A stretch of 60,192 nucleotides of DNA, from assembly GCA_012034075.1 (NCBI GenBank), contig JAAURD010000004.1, forward strand, positions 1-60,192, given 5' to 3'. Source of the DNA: Chloroflexaceae bacterium (lineage in GTDB: Bacteria; Chloroflexota; Chloroflexia; Chloroflexales; Chloroflexaceae). A program made the position numbers and the translations under genes. Shown piece after piece: positions 41,156 to 54,904 of this stretch; position 1 is the stretch's first letter; the number at the start of each line of letters is the position of its first letter. Under the pieces are notes generated by a model. That model was not told the DNA's origin. It made no database searches and was given only the letters and a program-made list of their open reading frames with translations.

Positions 41156-44100
41156 TTAGTTCTCATTCGATGATGCATTGCTGCCACTCAGAAGTTCACG
41201 AATCATTGCATCGGTCAGTTCATTGGATTCTGCATCTGATTCGGTTGATCCCTGGTCTTCACTGGTGGTATCGCCCTGACTATCACCAAAAATCTCCCGA
41301 ATGAGATCGCGCTTCTGTACTTCTTCCGGACTGATAGCACCCAATGGTGCTTTTTCACGCTCACCCTCGGTATGGCCTGGATCCGTCATGCCCAGCAGCG
41401 ACATAGCATGCTGCACTTCGTCTTCAGCTCCTTCCATCGGTTCACCGTTGGGCGAGGCGGAGCTCTGTTCGGCTGCCATCAGGCGTTGAATTTCCGCAAG
41501 CAGGTCTTCATGTTGATCAGCGATCAGCCGTTTCTCAATACCCGTTCCGGCTGGGATGAGTTTGCCAATGACAACATTCTCTTTGAGACCACGGAGATAA
41601 TCGACCTTGCCGTTGATTGAGGCTTCGGTGAGCACCCGTGTTGTTTCTTGGAAGGAAGCCGCCGAGAGAAAGCTATCGGTGTTGAGTGATGCCTTGGTAA
41701 TGCCCAGGAGCATGGTCAAAGCAATCGCCGGATCACCGCCCTGGCTAATGATCTCGTCGTTGAGTCGACGAAACTCAGAAACTTCAACTAACTCGCCGGG
41801 GAGGAGACCAGTATCACCCGGTTCTTCAATCCGAATACGGCGAAGCATCTGCCGAATAATGACTTCAATGTGTTTGTCGTTAATATTCACACCCTGGTTG
41901 CGATAGACCTTTTGAGCTTCGTTCACCAGATATCGTTGCACCGCTTCGCGCCCCTGCAACGAGAGCAACTCCTGTGGATCCGCACTCCCATCGGTTAATT
42001 GTTGACCGGTAATCACCGATGTATTGTGCGTAATGCGTATCCGTGCGGCGTGGGGTAGTACAATATCACGTTCCTGGTGGTCGTGCTGGCTCACCACCAG
42101 TTTTTGGGGTACCAGTGAAAGTGACTGATGTTCGTCGGCGGTTGCGCCATTATGCCAAACAAAAGAGACTGTTCCATTGAGTCGGGACACGATGGGTGGC
42201 AGGTCGGCATCGCTGCGGTTGGTTTCGGCTAGGGGCTGACCTTCTTTGACATCATCACCATCGGAGACCAGAACGGTATAACTATCGGTAAGCGGATAGT
42301 CATCACTATAGACTTCATCTGAGATAATGCGCACTTTACGGCCATCATCATCTTTGATGAGTTCGGCTCGTCCATCAAGTTCTGCCAGAATAGCTTTGCC
42401 TTTGGGTGAACGTGCCTCGAAAATTTCTTGCACGCGCGGGAGACCCTGGGTAATGTCATCGGCACTGGCTACACCCCCGGTATGGAAGGTGCGGAGGGTC
42501 AGCTGCGTACCCGGCTCACCAATGGATTGAGCTGCAATAATCCCCACTGCTTCGCCAACATCGACAATCTTGCCGGTTGCCAGGTTTCGCCCATAGCACA
42601 TCTGACAGATACCATGTTCCGCAGCACAGGTGAGCGGTGATCGCACATACAATGCCGTAATCTCCGGATGTTGGCGAATGATATCGGACAACTCTTCGTC
42701 AATCTGCTGGTTCTTTTCAGCCAGTACCTCGCCATTCTCAGCATAAAGTGTCGCCGCCAGAATGCGCCCGATGGCCCGCTGATGCAGAGGCATCATCAGT
42801 TCGCTGTCATCCGCGGTATAGAGCCATGTCCCACTTTCTGTACCACAATCGAGAATGGTTACAATCACATCTTGAGCGACGTCTACCAAACGACGGGTGA
42901 GGTAGCCAGCATCAGCTGTGCGCAAGGCGGTATCGGCCAGACCTTTGCGACCACCGTGGGTGGAGACAAAGTATTCGAGCACGGATAGCCCCTCACGGAA
43001 GTTGGCTTTAATCGGCAATTCAATAATGCGTCCCGTCGGGTCAGACATCAAACCCCGCATACCGGCCATCTGGCTAATCTGGTTAATATTGCCACGGGCA
43101 CCGCTGGTCGCCATCATTGCGACAGGCTTGAAGGGGTCGAGTTTTTGCTTCACCGCTTCGGTCACCTGTTTGGTCGCCTGAGTCCAGATCGCGACGATTT
43201 CACGATAACGCTCATCAGTCGTGACAAGACCGCGACGGAACTGTTTTTCTACTTCAACGACTCGTTGATCCGCTTCAGCGACAATATCGATTTTGGCTTC
43301 AGGCACTTCAATATCATCAATGCCAATCGTCATACCGCCACGGGTTGCATACTTGAACCCAAGCTCTTTAATCTTATCGGCCTGCAGGGCCGTCTGTTCA
43401 GACCCATAAATTCGGGCAATTTCATGTTCAGGTTTATCGCCATAGATCGACCGAATGTGTTCGATGGCTTCTGGTGGAATGTTGCGTGGATCGGTATAGT
43501 ATTTGTAGCAATCGGCAACAATCTCTTTGAGTCCCTTCTTGTCGATCAAGCGATTGCGAAACCGCAAGGGTGGAAGGAGTTCACTGTTCAGTAACACACG
43601 TCCTATGGTTGTTTCCAGGAGCATGCGCGGGCTGCCATCGGCATTGGGCGCAAGATGACGTATATCACAATCATTGCGGTCATTACTTCCATGGATCGAG
43701 CCATCCATCCGAATATAAATAGGCGATTGAATATCGAGCAAGCCTTTGTCATAGGCCAGCATGGCCTCGTCGATACTGGCAAACTTTTTGCCGCTCCCTT
43801 TGGCACCATTGCGTTGAACCATCGAAAGATAGAAACAACCAAGCACAATGTCCTGCGATGGCGTAATGATTGGCTCACCATGTGCGGGACTGAGCAGATT
43901 GTACTTGCTCAGCATCCGTGTGCGGGCTTCTTCCTGGGCCTTGCGTGACAGTGGTACATGCACCGCCATCTGATCACCATCGAAGTCGGCATTAAAGGCA
44001 GCACAGACGAGCGGATGTAATTGAATGGCGCTTCCTTCAATCAAACGTGCTTCAAATGCCTGAATCGAAAGACGATGGAGCGATGGTGCACGGTTGAGCA

Positions 44101-45865
44101 AGACGAGATAGTCTTTAATCACCTCTTCTAGCACATCCCAAACTTCTGGGCGAACTCGCTCGACAATGCGTTTGGCACTCTTAATATTATGGGCAAAGCC
44201 TTTTTCAACCAGTCGTCGCATCACAAAGGGTTTAAACAACTCCAGTGCCATCTTTTTGGGCAGACCACACTGGTGCAGCAAGAGTTTCGGACCTACCACA
44301 ATCACTGAGCGGCCACTATAATCAACACGCTTGCCGAGCAGGTTTTGCCGAAAGCGCCCCTGCTTGCCTTTGAGCATATCACTGAGACTCTTGAGGCGAT
44401 GTTTGCCCTTGCCGCTCACGGCACGTCCTCGGCGACCATTGTCAATCAAGGCATCGACCGCTTCCTGGAGCATGCGTTTTTCGTTACGGACAATAATTTC
44501 GGGTGCGTTCAGCTCAATCAGGCGTTTCAGGCGATTGTTGCGATTGATCACACGGCGATAAAGATCGTTCAAATCGCTGGTTGCAAAGCGTCCACCATCA
44601 AGCTGTACCATTGGGCGCAGGTCGGGTGGAATAACGGGCAAGACCGTGAGGATCATCCAATCCGGTCGGTTGCCGCTCTTACGAAAACTTTCCACCACAC
44701 GCAAGCGTTTGGTCGCTTTCTTGCGTCGCTGCCCGACGGTATTTTGCACTTCGGCCTGAAGCTGTATCGCCAGTTCTTCCAGATCAACGCGTTCGACCAG
44801 CGAAAGTACCGCACCAGCACCCATATCAGCACGAAAGACATCGTTGGCTCGTTCTCGCAACGTGCGATACTCATTTTCGCTCAACACCCGCCTGGCACGA
44901 AGGTCCTCAATCTGAGCAAGTTTCTCTTTCTCTTCACGGTTCAAGAGATCTAATTCACGCTGAAACCGTTCTTGCAACCGTTCTTGCTCTTGCGATGCCT
45001 GACTGCTGTGGCGTTCACGATCAGCATCGTTGAGCAATTCGGCATCGTTCATTTCGATTTCAAGCCGTGCCTTCAGTGCTTCTTTATGCTGTTCAAACAG
45101 CTCTTCCAGGCGTTCTAACACCTGTTCGGTAATAATTTCGCCTTCCTCAGCGAGGACTTCACCACGAAAAAGACGTTCATCTTCAACTTCAACGCGGTTT
45201 TCAATCAGCTCTTCAAGTTCATCACGGCTATTCTGAGCTTCTTCTTCGAGTTCAGTGGATAGTGCGCGATATTTATCTTCAATCAGGCGCTTTTGATCCA
45301 GTGTTGCCTGTTCCATTTCCAGCAGATTGGTGGATTGGAAATTTTCCCACTCAAGCCGCTGCTCCTCGGCCTGGCCCTGGATTTTTTCACGCTTTTGCGC
45401 ATATTCATCCTGAATAGTCTGGCGTAATTGCGCTCGCTTTTCTTCGTCCACATGGGTAATCACATAGGCCGCAAAATAAATCACCCGTTCCAGGTTGCGT
45501 GGGCTAATATCGAGCAACAGACCCAGACGTGATGGCGTGCCTTTGACAAACCAGATATGGCTGACTGGTGAAGCCAGCGCGATATGGCCCATGCGATCAC
45601 GACGAACCTTCGAGCGTGTCACCTCAACACCGCATTTATCACACACAACGCCTTTGTAACGCACACGCTTATATTTGCCGCAGTAACATTCCCAATCTTT
45701 GGTCGGGCCAAAAATACGCTCACAGAAGAGCCCATCACGCTCTGGTTTCAGTGTGCGATAGTTAATCGTTTCGGGTTTGGTGACCTCGCCATGCGACCAG
45801 GATAAAATATCTTTGGGCGCTGCCAGGCTAATGCGAATTGCGTTAAAATCATTAATTTCGAGCAT
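41156..45865 (-). CDS. rpoC: RNA polymerase subunit beta'
   Basis: 1569 residues. Zinc site [20 protein letters not shown] near the N-terminus; catalytic [17 protein letters not shown]; second zinc site with [28 protein letters not shown] and [19 protein letters not shown]. Residues of about 141-328 are a highly charged, almost pure helical insertion ([40 protein letters not shown]) between the zinc finger and the conserved [11 protein letters not shown], probably a long coiled coil. The acidic C-terminal tail is Ser/Glu-rich. GGAGGAAAGA directly precedes the ATG at 45865, so this start is preferred over the GTG at 45886. Confidence 0.97.
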   Translation of the reverse strand: MLEINDFNAIRISLAAPKDILSWSHGEVTKPETINYRTLKPERDGLFCERIFGPTKDWECYCGKYKRVRYKGVVCDKCGVEVTRSKVRRDRMGHIALASPVSHIWFVKGTPSRLGLLLDISPRNLERVIYFAAYVITHVDEEKRAQLRQTIQDEYAQKREKIQGQAEEQRLEWENFQSTNLLEMEQATLDQKRLIEDKYRALSTELEEEAQNSRDELEELIENRVEVEDERLFRGEVLAEEGEIITEQVLERLEELFEQHKEALKARLEIEMNDAELLNDADRERHSSQASQEQERLQERFQRELDLLNREEKEKLAQIEDLRARRVLSENEYRTLRERANDVFRADMGAGAVLSLVERVDLEELAIQLQAEVQNTVGQRRKKATKRLRVVESFRKSGNRPDWMILTVLPVIPPDLRPMVQLDGGRFATSDLNDLYRRVINRNNRLKRLIELNAPEIIVRNEKRMLQEAVDALIDNGRRGRAVSGKGKHRLKSLSDMLKGKQGRFRQNLLGKRVDYSGRSVIVVGPKLLLHQCGLPKKMALELFKPFVMRRLVEKGFAHNIKSAKRIVERVRPEVWDVLEEVIKDYLVLLNRAPSLHRLSIQAFEARLIEGSAIQLHPLVCAAFNADFDGDQMAVHVPLSRKAQEEARTRMLSKYNLLSPAHGEPIITPSQDIVLGCFYLSMVQRNGAKGSGKKFASIDEAMLAYDKGLLDIQSPIYIRMDGSIHGSNDRNDCDIRHLAPNADGSPRMLLETTIGRVLLNSELLPPLRFRNRLIDKKGLKEIVADCYKYYTDPRNIPPEAIEHIRSIYGDKPEHEIARIYGSEQTALQADKIKELGFKYATRGGMTIGIDDIEVPEAKIDIVAEADQRVVEVEKQFRRGLVTTDERYREIVAIWTQATKQVTEAVKQKLDPFKPVAMMATSGARGNINQISQMAGMRGLMSDPTGRIIELPIKANFREGLSVLEYFVSTHGGRKGLADTALRTADAGYLTRRLVDVAQDVIVTILDCGTESGTWLYTADDSELMMPLHQRAIGRILAATLYAENGEVLAEKNQQIDEELSDIIRQHPEITALYVRSPLTCAAEHGICQMCYGRNLATGKIVDVGEAVGIIAAQSIGEPGTQLTLRTFHTGGVASADDITQGLPRVQEIFEARSPKGKAILAELDGRAELIKDDDGRKVRIISDEVYSDDYPLTDSYTVLVSDGDDVKEGQPLAETNRSDADLPPIVSRLNGTVSFVWHNGATADEHQSLSLVPQKLVVSQHDHQERDIVLPHAARIRITHNTSVITGQQLTDGSADPQELLSLQGREAVQRYLVNEAQKVYRNQGVNINDKHIEVIIRQMLRRIRIEEPGDTGLLPGELVEVSEFRRLNDEIISQGGDPAIALTMLLGITKASLNTDSFLSAASFQETTRVLTEASINGKVDYLRGLKENVVIGKLIPAGTGIEKRLIADQHEDLLAEIQRLMAAEQSSASPNGEPMEGAEDEVQHAMSLLGMTDPGHTEGEREKAPLGAISPEEVQKRDLIREIFGDSQGDTTSEDQGSTESDAESNELTDAMIRELLSGSNASSNEN

Positions 45866-45901
45866 TCTTTCCTCCAGTCGGGACACAGAAATGCGAAAAC
45901 A

Positions 45902-45924
45902 AGGGGCCGGCCATGCCAGCCCCT
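45902..45924. promoter_or_regulatory. rpoB-rpoC intercistronic hairpin
   Basis: AGGGGC/GCCCCT plus GGC/GCC with one mismatch around the loop CAT. In the 60-80 bp gap between rpoB stop and rpoC start. No T tract; a processing or stability element is likely. Confidence 0.45.
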
Positions 45925-45947
45925 AATTGCCAATGACCGATCACGAG

Positions 45948-49651
<3,704 letters not shown>

Positions 49652-49745
49652 ACTCACCTCATCTGGACTCAGAAGACACCATAATCGGTCGTTGCTATCA
49701 CACGATTTGTGTTCGATGATACCAACAGATTGATTACAGGTCTCT

Positions 49746-49779
49746 TAAGGAAAACACAAATAATAAGGAAAACACAAAT
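49746..49779. repeat. two 16 bp direct repeats in the rpoB leader
   Basis: TAAGGAAAACACAAAT occurs at 49746-49761 and again at 49764-49779 (period 18 bp). On the minus strand the sense is ATTTGTGTTTTCCTTA twice. Confidence 0.6.
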
Positions 49780-49969
49780 CGCCGGTCCTGCGGCTCCGCG
49801 TCGCCGGGGCGATGAGCCTGCGAACTGGCGTCATTTTATCCGATACGTATGTATGAAGAATGCACCGGGTGGGACTCAGACCGTAGATCTTCAATAGGCG
49901 ACCTCGCCATCACAACAATTCATGGTGTGTTGTCTGGTTCCACATGATTATAGGTAATCGTAGAGTATA

Positions 49970-49998
49970 ATCATATCATAGTTTGGCAGTTGTGTCAA
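49970..49998 (-). promoter_or_regulatory. rpoB promoter TTGACA-17-TATGAT
   Basis: On the minus strand TTGACA (49998-49993), 17 bp, TATGAT (49975-49970). A near-consensus promoter driving rpoB-rpoC. Confidence 0.75.
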
Positions 49999-50086
49999 GC
50001 CATTTGATCGATCATTTTGCGATCACGATCACGTCAAAAGAAGATACGATTATGAAGAGACACAACCATTGAACGGAGGAGAGACT

Positions 50087-50890
50087 TTGCGTATTTCGAG
50101 TACCGCGAATCCCACGATCAAACAGATACGTCAGTTGCGTCAGCGGAAGTACCGTGACCAGACGAGCAACTGCTTTGTCGAAGGCATTCGCATTGTTGCT
50201 GAGGCCTGGCAAATGGGCGCCTCGATTGAGTGCATGGTGATCGCTCCGGAATTGCTGGTCAGTGCGTTTGCGTGGGATCTGGTGGAGCAGTATCGTGCGC
50301 AAAACGGTCGTTGTATTGAGGTAACGGCCACCGTCTTTCGCTGGCTTTCGTTCAAAGAAGGGCCACAGGGTATTGGCGCGGTCGTGCATCAGCAATGGTT
50401 GCCTCTGGAAGCAGTCCAGCTGCTGCCCCAGCAATCCTGGGTCGTGCTCAGCACGATTCAAGACCCGGGCAATCTAGGCAGCATCCTCCGCACGTGCGAC
50501 GCCACCGGGAACACGGGGGTTTTGCTTCTCAATCAAGCAACGGATCCATATGATCCGGGTGCCATTCGGGCTAGTATGGGCGCACTCTTTACCCAACATC
50601 TGGTGCGTACCGATTTGCAGCACTTTACCCGCTGGCAAGTTATGCAGCAGGCTCTGCTTGTTGGTACATCTGGCGACGCACGGCAAGATTATCAAGCTGT
50701 TTCGTATCGTTCACCGGTGCTCTTGTGGATGGGCAGCGAGCGTGAAGGTTTATCACCCGAAGAACAGGCGCTGTGTGATGTGGTCGTATCGATCCCTATG
50801 GTAGGACGAGTCGACTCGCTCAACCTGGCGGTAGCCACGAGCGTTATGCTGTATGAAATCTTGAACCAGCGGCGCCGTGCGACTGACTGA
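50087..50890 (+). CDS. SpoU/TrmH family RNA 2'-O-methyltransferase
   Basis: 267 residues. SPOUT-fold motifs: motif 1 STIQDPGNLGSILRTCDATG, motif 2 LLWMGSEREGLSPEE, motif 3 SIPMVGRVDSLNLAVATSV (deep trefoil knot, SAM site). An N-terminal substrate-binding domain begins ISSTANPTIKQIRQLRQRKY, as in RlmB-like and TsnR-like enzymes methylating 23S rRNA; the target nucleotide is not predictable. TTG at 50087 is preferred because GGAGG lies seven bases upstream; the TTG at 50069 is before that site. Overlaps the convergent FAD gene by 47 bp. Confidence 0.9.
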   Translation: MRISSTANPTIKQIRQLRQRKYRDQTSNCFVEGIRIVAEAWQMGASIECMVIAPELLVSAFAWDLVEQYRAQNGRCIEVTATVFRWLSFKEGPQGIGAVVHQQWLPLEAVQLLPQQSWVVLSTIQDPGNLGSILRTCDATGNTGVLLLNQATDPYDPGAIRASMGALFTQHLVRTDLQHFTRWQVMQQALLVGTSGDARQDYQAVSYRSPVLLWMGSEREGLSPEEQALCDVVVSIPMVGRVDSLNLAVATSVMLYEILNQRRRATD

Positions 50891-52160
50891 GCAGCATCTG
50901 AGCACACTTCTCGCCGCTGATCATGGCGGCGTTGATGCTGCTGGCTTCGGTAAACTCGGCCGCCAGAAACAGTCCCGGCTGCTCCGTGGCATTGTTGGGC
51001 AGGGTCGGGTGGACCCCTGGCGGTTGCATAAACTGGGCTTGCTCAATGCGGTAGATCGCCAGCGGCTGATAGGTTTCGAGGGCAAGTTGGGCACGTTCGT
51101 TCCCACACCACATCAAACGCAAGTCGGCCAGCGTGCGTGCATAGATTTCATCATCATCAAGCGTGGGGATGCCGAGCAGCGTTGCACTGAGCAGATGGCG
51201 ATTGGACGGTGCGTACTCGGGAGCAACATTACTGAGCAACATGGCATTGTTGACGAAGGCATCCGGGGCAGCGTGCAGCAGCAGTTTTTTCTGGTGATAG
51301 AGTCGAATGTGTCCACCAAAATAGACGGTCGTTGTCTGTACATAGTCACGCGAGAGATTCAGGTTGCTGAGACGTGCAGCTTCTGGTGCGGTTGTTGCCA
51401 GCACAACGCTATTGGCAAGCACCTCACGGCCGTCCTCCAGGCCAACCCCGATGACCCGTTTGTCCTGGTAGAGCAGGCGTTCAACGCGTGTATGCAGTTG
51501 TATCTTGCCCGCTGCTTGAAGCGGCATAGCCAACTGCTGGCTGATAGCTGCCATGCCCAGGGCTGGTACCAGGGTATGCCCATCTGCCAGCATTTTGAGC
51601 GTAAACATGGCATTTTTGGCGCTGGTATGCAATGAACGATCCAGAAAGATGCCACCAAGGAAGGCTTGAAAAAACGTCTTGATAGCTTTTTCGCTCAAAC
51701 CCCGCTCACGCAGATAATCCCATGTCGATTGGTCTGGACCGCTGATGATCGCCTCGATGGTGGTATGGCTCAACTCGCGTGCCAGCAGCAGGGTGCGTAT
51801 TTTATCCAGCGGATTGAGCACCGGGGTGAGTAGTGTAGCGATCAGATTGCTGCCAGGGCGTTCACGCAACGGGTCGGTCAAGATGGCTCGTTGACCTTCG
51901 ATGCAGACAATCGCACCGGGTTCGAAGAACCGGGGGTGTAAGGCTGCCATGTTCAGTTGGCGCTGAACCGCCGGATAGGCATCAAACAGCACCTGAAAGC
52001 CACGGTCGAGCGTGTAGCCATCAACGCTATCGGAACGCACACGCCCGCCAACAGCATCGCTGGCTTCAAACAGGATGACCTGTCGCCCAGCTTCATGCAG
52101 TAGGCGAGCACAGGTAAGCCCTGCAATACCGGCACCAACAAGAATGCTCTCTACGTTCAT
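50844..52160 (-). CDS. FAD-dependent amine oxidase/phytoene desaturase-like oxidoreductase
   Basis: 438 residues. Dinucleotide-binding motif SILVGAGIAGLTCARLLHEA, FEASDAVGGRVRSDSVDGY (the GG-R-x2 signature) and DRGFQVLFDAYPAVQRQLN; the C-terminal FAD motif is LFLAAEFTEASSINAAMISG. Similar proteins in cyanobacteria and plants are annotated protoporphyrinogen-oxidase- or carotenoid-desaturase-like; the substrate is unknown. It follows the rsbR-like gene by 37 bp, with a C5G hairpin in the gap. ATG at 52160. Confidence 0.85.
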   Translation of the reverse strand: MNVESILVGAGIAGLTCARLLHEAGRQVILFEASDAVGGRVRSDSVDGYTLDRGFQVLFDAYPAVQRQLNMAALHPRFFEPGAIVCIEGQRAILTDPLRERPGSNLIATLLTPVLNPLDKIRTLLLARELSHTTIEAIISGPDQSTWDYLRERGLSEKAIKTFFQAFLGGIFLDRSLHTSAKNAMFTLKMLADGHTLVPALGMAAISQQLAMPLQAAGKIQLHTRVERLLYQDKRVIGVGLEDGREVLANSVVLATTAPEAARLSNLNLSRDYVQTTTVYFGGHIRLYHQKKLLLHAAPDAFVNNAMLLSNVAPEYAPSNRHLLSATLLGIPTLDDDEIYARTLADLRLMWCGNERAQLALETYQPLAIYRIEQAQFMQPPGVHPTLPNNATEQPGLFLAAEFTEASSINAAMISGEKCAQMLLSQSHGAAGSRFHTA

Positions 52161-52180
52161 CGGGATGGCTTTTCTCCGCT

Positions 52181-52195
52181 CCCCCGTTTCGGGGG
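52181..52195. promoter_or_regulatory. small GC hairpin between the STAS and FAD genes
   Basis: CCCCCG-TTT-CGGGGG, immediately after the stop codon of the RsbR-like gene on the minus strand. No T tract; it may reduce expression of the FAD gene. Confidence 0.45.
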
Positions 52196-52197
52196 GG

Positions 52198-53058
52198 TTA
52201 ATGGCTCACACCAATACTATAGCCTAGACGTTCAAAGGCAAATTGAAGCCCCTCCTGCAAATTCGCCAGGGTCGTAATGCCACTCATATCCACGCCCAGT
52301 TCTACCATGGTTTGAGCAATACGCGAACCAATACCCACTAGAATAATCTGAGCGCCAACCAGGTTGGCGGCACGTGACGCTTGCAACAGGTAATTGGCGA
52401 CGCTCGTATCTACCACAGGCACACCGGTGATATCAATGATGACCATATCGGATTGGTAGTCGGTAATCGCCTGGAGCAAGTTTTCCATGACCTGAGTCGC
52501 CCGCATACTATCCAACGCACCCACCAGGGGCAATACCAACACCCCTTCATGGACCGGTAAGATCGGGGTGTTCAGTTCACGGATGGTGCGATTTTGATCT
52601 TCCAGACGTTGCGACTGCTCGATCAATTCGTTCTGGGCTTTTTTCAGCGAATCTTCAAAGCTAGAGGTAATCGCATGGATAAATTCATAGAAGAAATCCT
52701 CGAAATGGCGAATCGCTGAAGATGACCATGGGGTAGTATCCGCCATAAAACGTTCCAGGCGAACCCAGAAATGGTTGCGTATCAGACTGATCACCGCTAA
52801 CATTTCATGCATAAGGAAGCCGCTACGCGCCCGCTCATAACTGAGTTGGGTCATGTAACTGGTCAGTATGGACATCTGATCATGTTCCATACTTTCGGCC
52901 AGGACCAGACAGACGCGTTGTACCGCTTCAAACAGATCAAAACGTTCCATGCTGTCATAGTTGGGACCAGCCTGCGCCACGTTATCGGTCAATACATCCA
53001 GACCAACACTCATGCTTTCGCGGATAAATACCCCAAACTGTTGTACTTCTGTGGTCAT
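52198..53058 (-). CDS. RsbR-like stressosome STAS protein
   Basis: 286 residues. The N-terminal about 140 residues are helical (possible RsbR-type non-haem globin-like sensor half). A linker helix (KKAQNELIEQSQRLEDQNRT) leads to the STAS domain beginning ELNTPILPVHEGVLVLPLVG, the RsbR signature. The phosphorylatable Thr is T211 in IIDITGVPVVDT. RsbR proteins form stressosomes with RsbS and the RsbT kinase; neither is nearby, so this is a stand-alone member. A strong GGGAGGAG site precedes the ATG. It lies 38 bp after proS. Confidence 0.85.
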   Translation of the reverse strand: MTTEVQQFGVFIRESMSVGLDVLTDNVAQAGPNYDSMERFDLFEAVQRVCLVLAESMEHDQMSILTSYMTQLSYERARSGFLMHEMLAVISLIRNHFWVRLERFMADTTPWSSSAIRHFEDFFYEFIHAITSSFEDSLKKAQNELIEQSQRLEDQNRTIRELNTPILPVHEGVLVLPLVGALDSMRATQVMENLLQAITDYQSDMVIIDITGVPVVDTSVANYLLQASRAANLVGAQIILVGIGSRIAQTMVELGVDMSGITTLANLQEGLQFAFERLGYSIGVSH

Positions 53059-53096
53059 AGCTCCTCCCCACCTCCCCCGAAAAAATTCGTACTTGC

Positions 53097-54539
53097 TTAG
53101 TAGGCTCGGCCAAAGATGACCTGCTGCGTGGTCTCTTTACCGGTGAGGATACACGTACCCGCCGTTCCTGGTTGTTCCAGCGGGATCACGCGGATGGTCG
53201 CCTTCAGATCACTTTGGATTCGCTGCTCATCCTCGCTACTACCAGCCCAATAACACCGGGCAAACCCGCGTTCAACCGCATCAGCCAGTTCATCAAAGCG
53301 TTGGATGGTATAGGTATGATCTTCGCGGAAACGCAAAGCCCGATCATAGAGCACCTGTTGAATGGTTGTAAGCAACGTCTCAAGATACGCAGTCAGGCCC
53401 GCCTGCGGGACGATTTGCTTCCCTTCACGTCCGGGGATATCTCGTCGAGCAACCGCCACATTTTGCTGCTGGACGTCTCGTGGTCCCAATTCTACGCGCA
53501 CGGGGATGCCTTTGAGTTCCCACTCGTTATATTTAAATCCCGGGGTCAGGTTGGGGCGATCATCGACCTTAAAGCGAAGCCGTCCGGCCCAATCTGCGGT
53601 AACTTGTTCAACGGCCTGCAAGACACTGCTGCGTTCGGTATCGTTTTTGTAGATCGGCACAACAACCACCTGAACCGGCGCCAATCGTGGTGGCACCACC
53701 AGTCCTTCGTCATCCGAATGAACCATAATCATAGCGCCAATCAGCCGTGTGCTGACGCCCCAGCTGGTTGTCCAGGCATACTGAATGGTATTCTGCTGAT
53801 CCGTAAAGGTAATATTGAATGCGCGTGCAAAATTCTGCCCTAGGTTATGCGATGTGCCTGACTGAAGTGCACGGTAATCTTGCATCATCGCTTCGAGCGA
53901 ATAGGATCGCAGGCCACCCGCAAATTTTTCGCGTTCGGTCTTCAGCCCTTTAATCACTGGTACGGCCATATCCCGTTCCATAAAATCGCCATAAACATCA
54001 TGCAAGATCATCAGCGTTTCGCGTTCGGCGTCTGCTTCGGTGGCATGAACGGTATGCCCCTCTTGCCAAAGAAACTCAGCAGTACGCAAAAAAGGACGAG
54101 GGCGCATCTCCCAGCGCATGACATTGGCCCACTGATTGATAAGCAATGGTAAATCTCGCCATGATCGCACCCATTTGGCGTAAAAATGACCAATAATTGT
54201 TTCGCTGGTTGGGCGAATGACATAGGGTTCAGCCAGATCTTCACCACCAGCACGGGTGACTTCGGCAACCTCTGGGGCAAACCCCTCAATATGTTCGGCC
54301 TCTTTCATTAAGAAGCTGCGCGGAATAAGCAACGGAAAATACGCGTTGACATGACCAGTTGCCTTAATCCGGTCATCAAGTCCACGCTGAATAGCCTCCC
54401 AGATAGCATAGCCGGTTGGTTTAAAAACAATACATCCACGCACAACCTCGGCATAATCGGCCATGTCAGCATTCTGAACAATATCAAGATACCACTGGCT
54501 ATAATCCTGCTGTCGGGGGGTGATCGTCTCTTTGGGCAC
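53097..54539 (-). CDS. proS: prolyl-tRNA synthetase (archaeal/eukaryotic-type ProS)
   Basis: 480 residues, the short form without the bacterial editing insertion. Class II motifs: motif 1 GCIVFKPTGYAIWEAIQRGL, motif 2 WANVMRWEMRPRPFLRTAEF with LWQEGHT, motif 3 WGVSTRLIGAMIMVHSDDEG; then the anticodon-binding domain and a C-terminal zinc-like domain ending IFGRAY. Residues DYSQWYLDIVQNADMADYAE at the start are typical of the type-3 family. ATG at 54539. Its promoter is at 54660-54689. Confidence 0.95.
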   Translation of the reverse strand: MPKETITPRQQDYSQWYLDIVQNADMADYAEVVRGCIVFKPTGYAIWEAIQRGLDDRIKATGHVNAYFPLLIPRSFLMKEAEHIEGFAPEVAEVTRAGGEDLAEPYVIRPTSETIIGHFYAKWVRSWRDLPLLINQWANVMRWEMRPRPFLRTAEFLWQEGHTVHATEADAERETLMILHDVYGDFMERDMAVPVIKGLKTEREKFAGGLRSYSLEAMMQDYRALQSGTSHNLGQNFARAFNITFTDQQNTIQYAWTTSWGVSTRLIGAMIMVHSDDEGLVVPPRLAPVQVVVVPIYKNDTERSSVLQAVEQVTADWAGRLRFKVDDRPNLTPGFKYNEWELKGIPVRVELGPRDVQQQNVAVARRDIPGREGKQIVPQAGLTAYLETLLTTIQQVLYDRALRFREDHTYTIQRFDELADAVERGFARCYWAGSSEDEQRIQSDLKATIRVIPLEQPGTAGTCILTGKETTQQVIFGRAY

Positions 54540-54659
54540 AGATTACCTCGTTCTGATTATCGGCCCGGTCTGCCAATTCAGACGAACCTGTTCTTCGCCG
54601 GTTGTGTAGCTTAGACAGCAACCGCACCTTGAACCATATACGCATGATATTTCACAGCA

Positions 54660-54689
54660 ATTTTACCATAGGGCAGTGATCATCGTCAA
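54660..54689 (-). promoter_or_regulatory. proS promoter TTGACG-18-TAAAAT (extended -10)
   Basis: On the minus strand TTGACG (54689-54684), 18 bp, TAAAAT (54665-54660) preceded by TGG. The leader to proS is about 115 nt. Confidence 0.6.
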
Positions 54690-54751
54690 CGGATAGCCCA
54701 TCCCAACCTGATGCACATCTCGCATGGCAAGACGACGCTACAATCGATGTA

Positions 54752-54760
54752 TGCTATAAT
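54752..54760 (+). promoter_or_regulatory. extended -10 promoter TGcTATAAT
   Basis: TGC followed by a perfect TATAAT (54755-54760); no clear -35. About 145 bp before the lipoprotein gene. Confidence 0.5.
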
Positions 54761-54904
54761 AGTGCTGCTTTTTACCAGGACATCAGGCACACGATGCACG
54801 TGCTGGTATCTTGACGATTGTGTCGTCTGAAGTCTGTACCTGATGAGGTAAAGACATCATGCTCGTTTTTGAACACTATGTGTCAGTCATAGGGGATTGT
54901 CCTG

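Larger units (their letters stand above)
49652..50086. other. divergent intergenic region, rpoB leader
   Basis: Holds the rpoB promoter (49970-49998), a pair of 16 bp direct repeats (49746-49779), a small GC-rich palindrome TCGCCGGGGCGA near 49801 and, on the plus strand, TATAAT at 49966-49971 with no good -35. The predicted rpoB leader is about 310 nt. No gene is seen. Confidence 0.5.
54540..54904. other. divergent intergenic region
   Basis: About 365 bp with one promoter per direction (54660-54689 minus; 54752-54760 plus). I looked for a T-box leader before proS and saw no AGGGTGGNACCGCG sequence. No gene is identified. Confidence 0.5.

Noticed and set aside
54540-54660. T-box leader before proS
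   Set aside because: No T-box core sequence or specifier-loop layout could be found in the leader.
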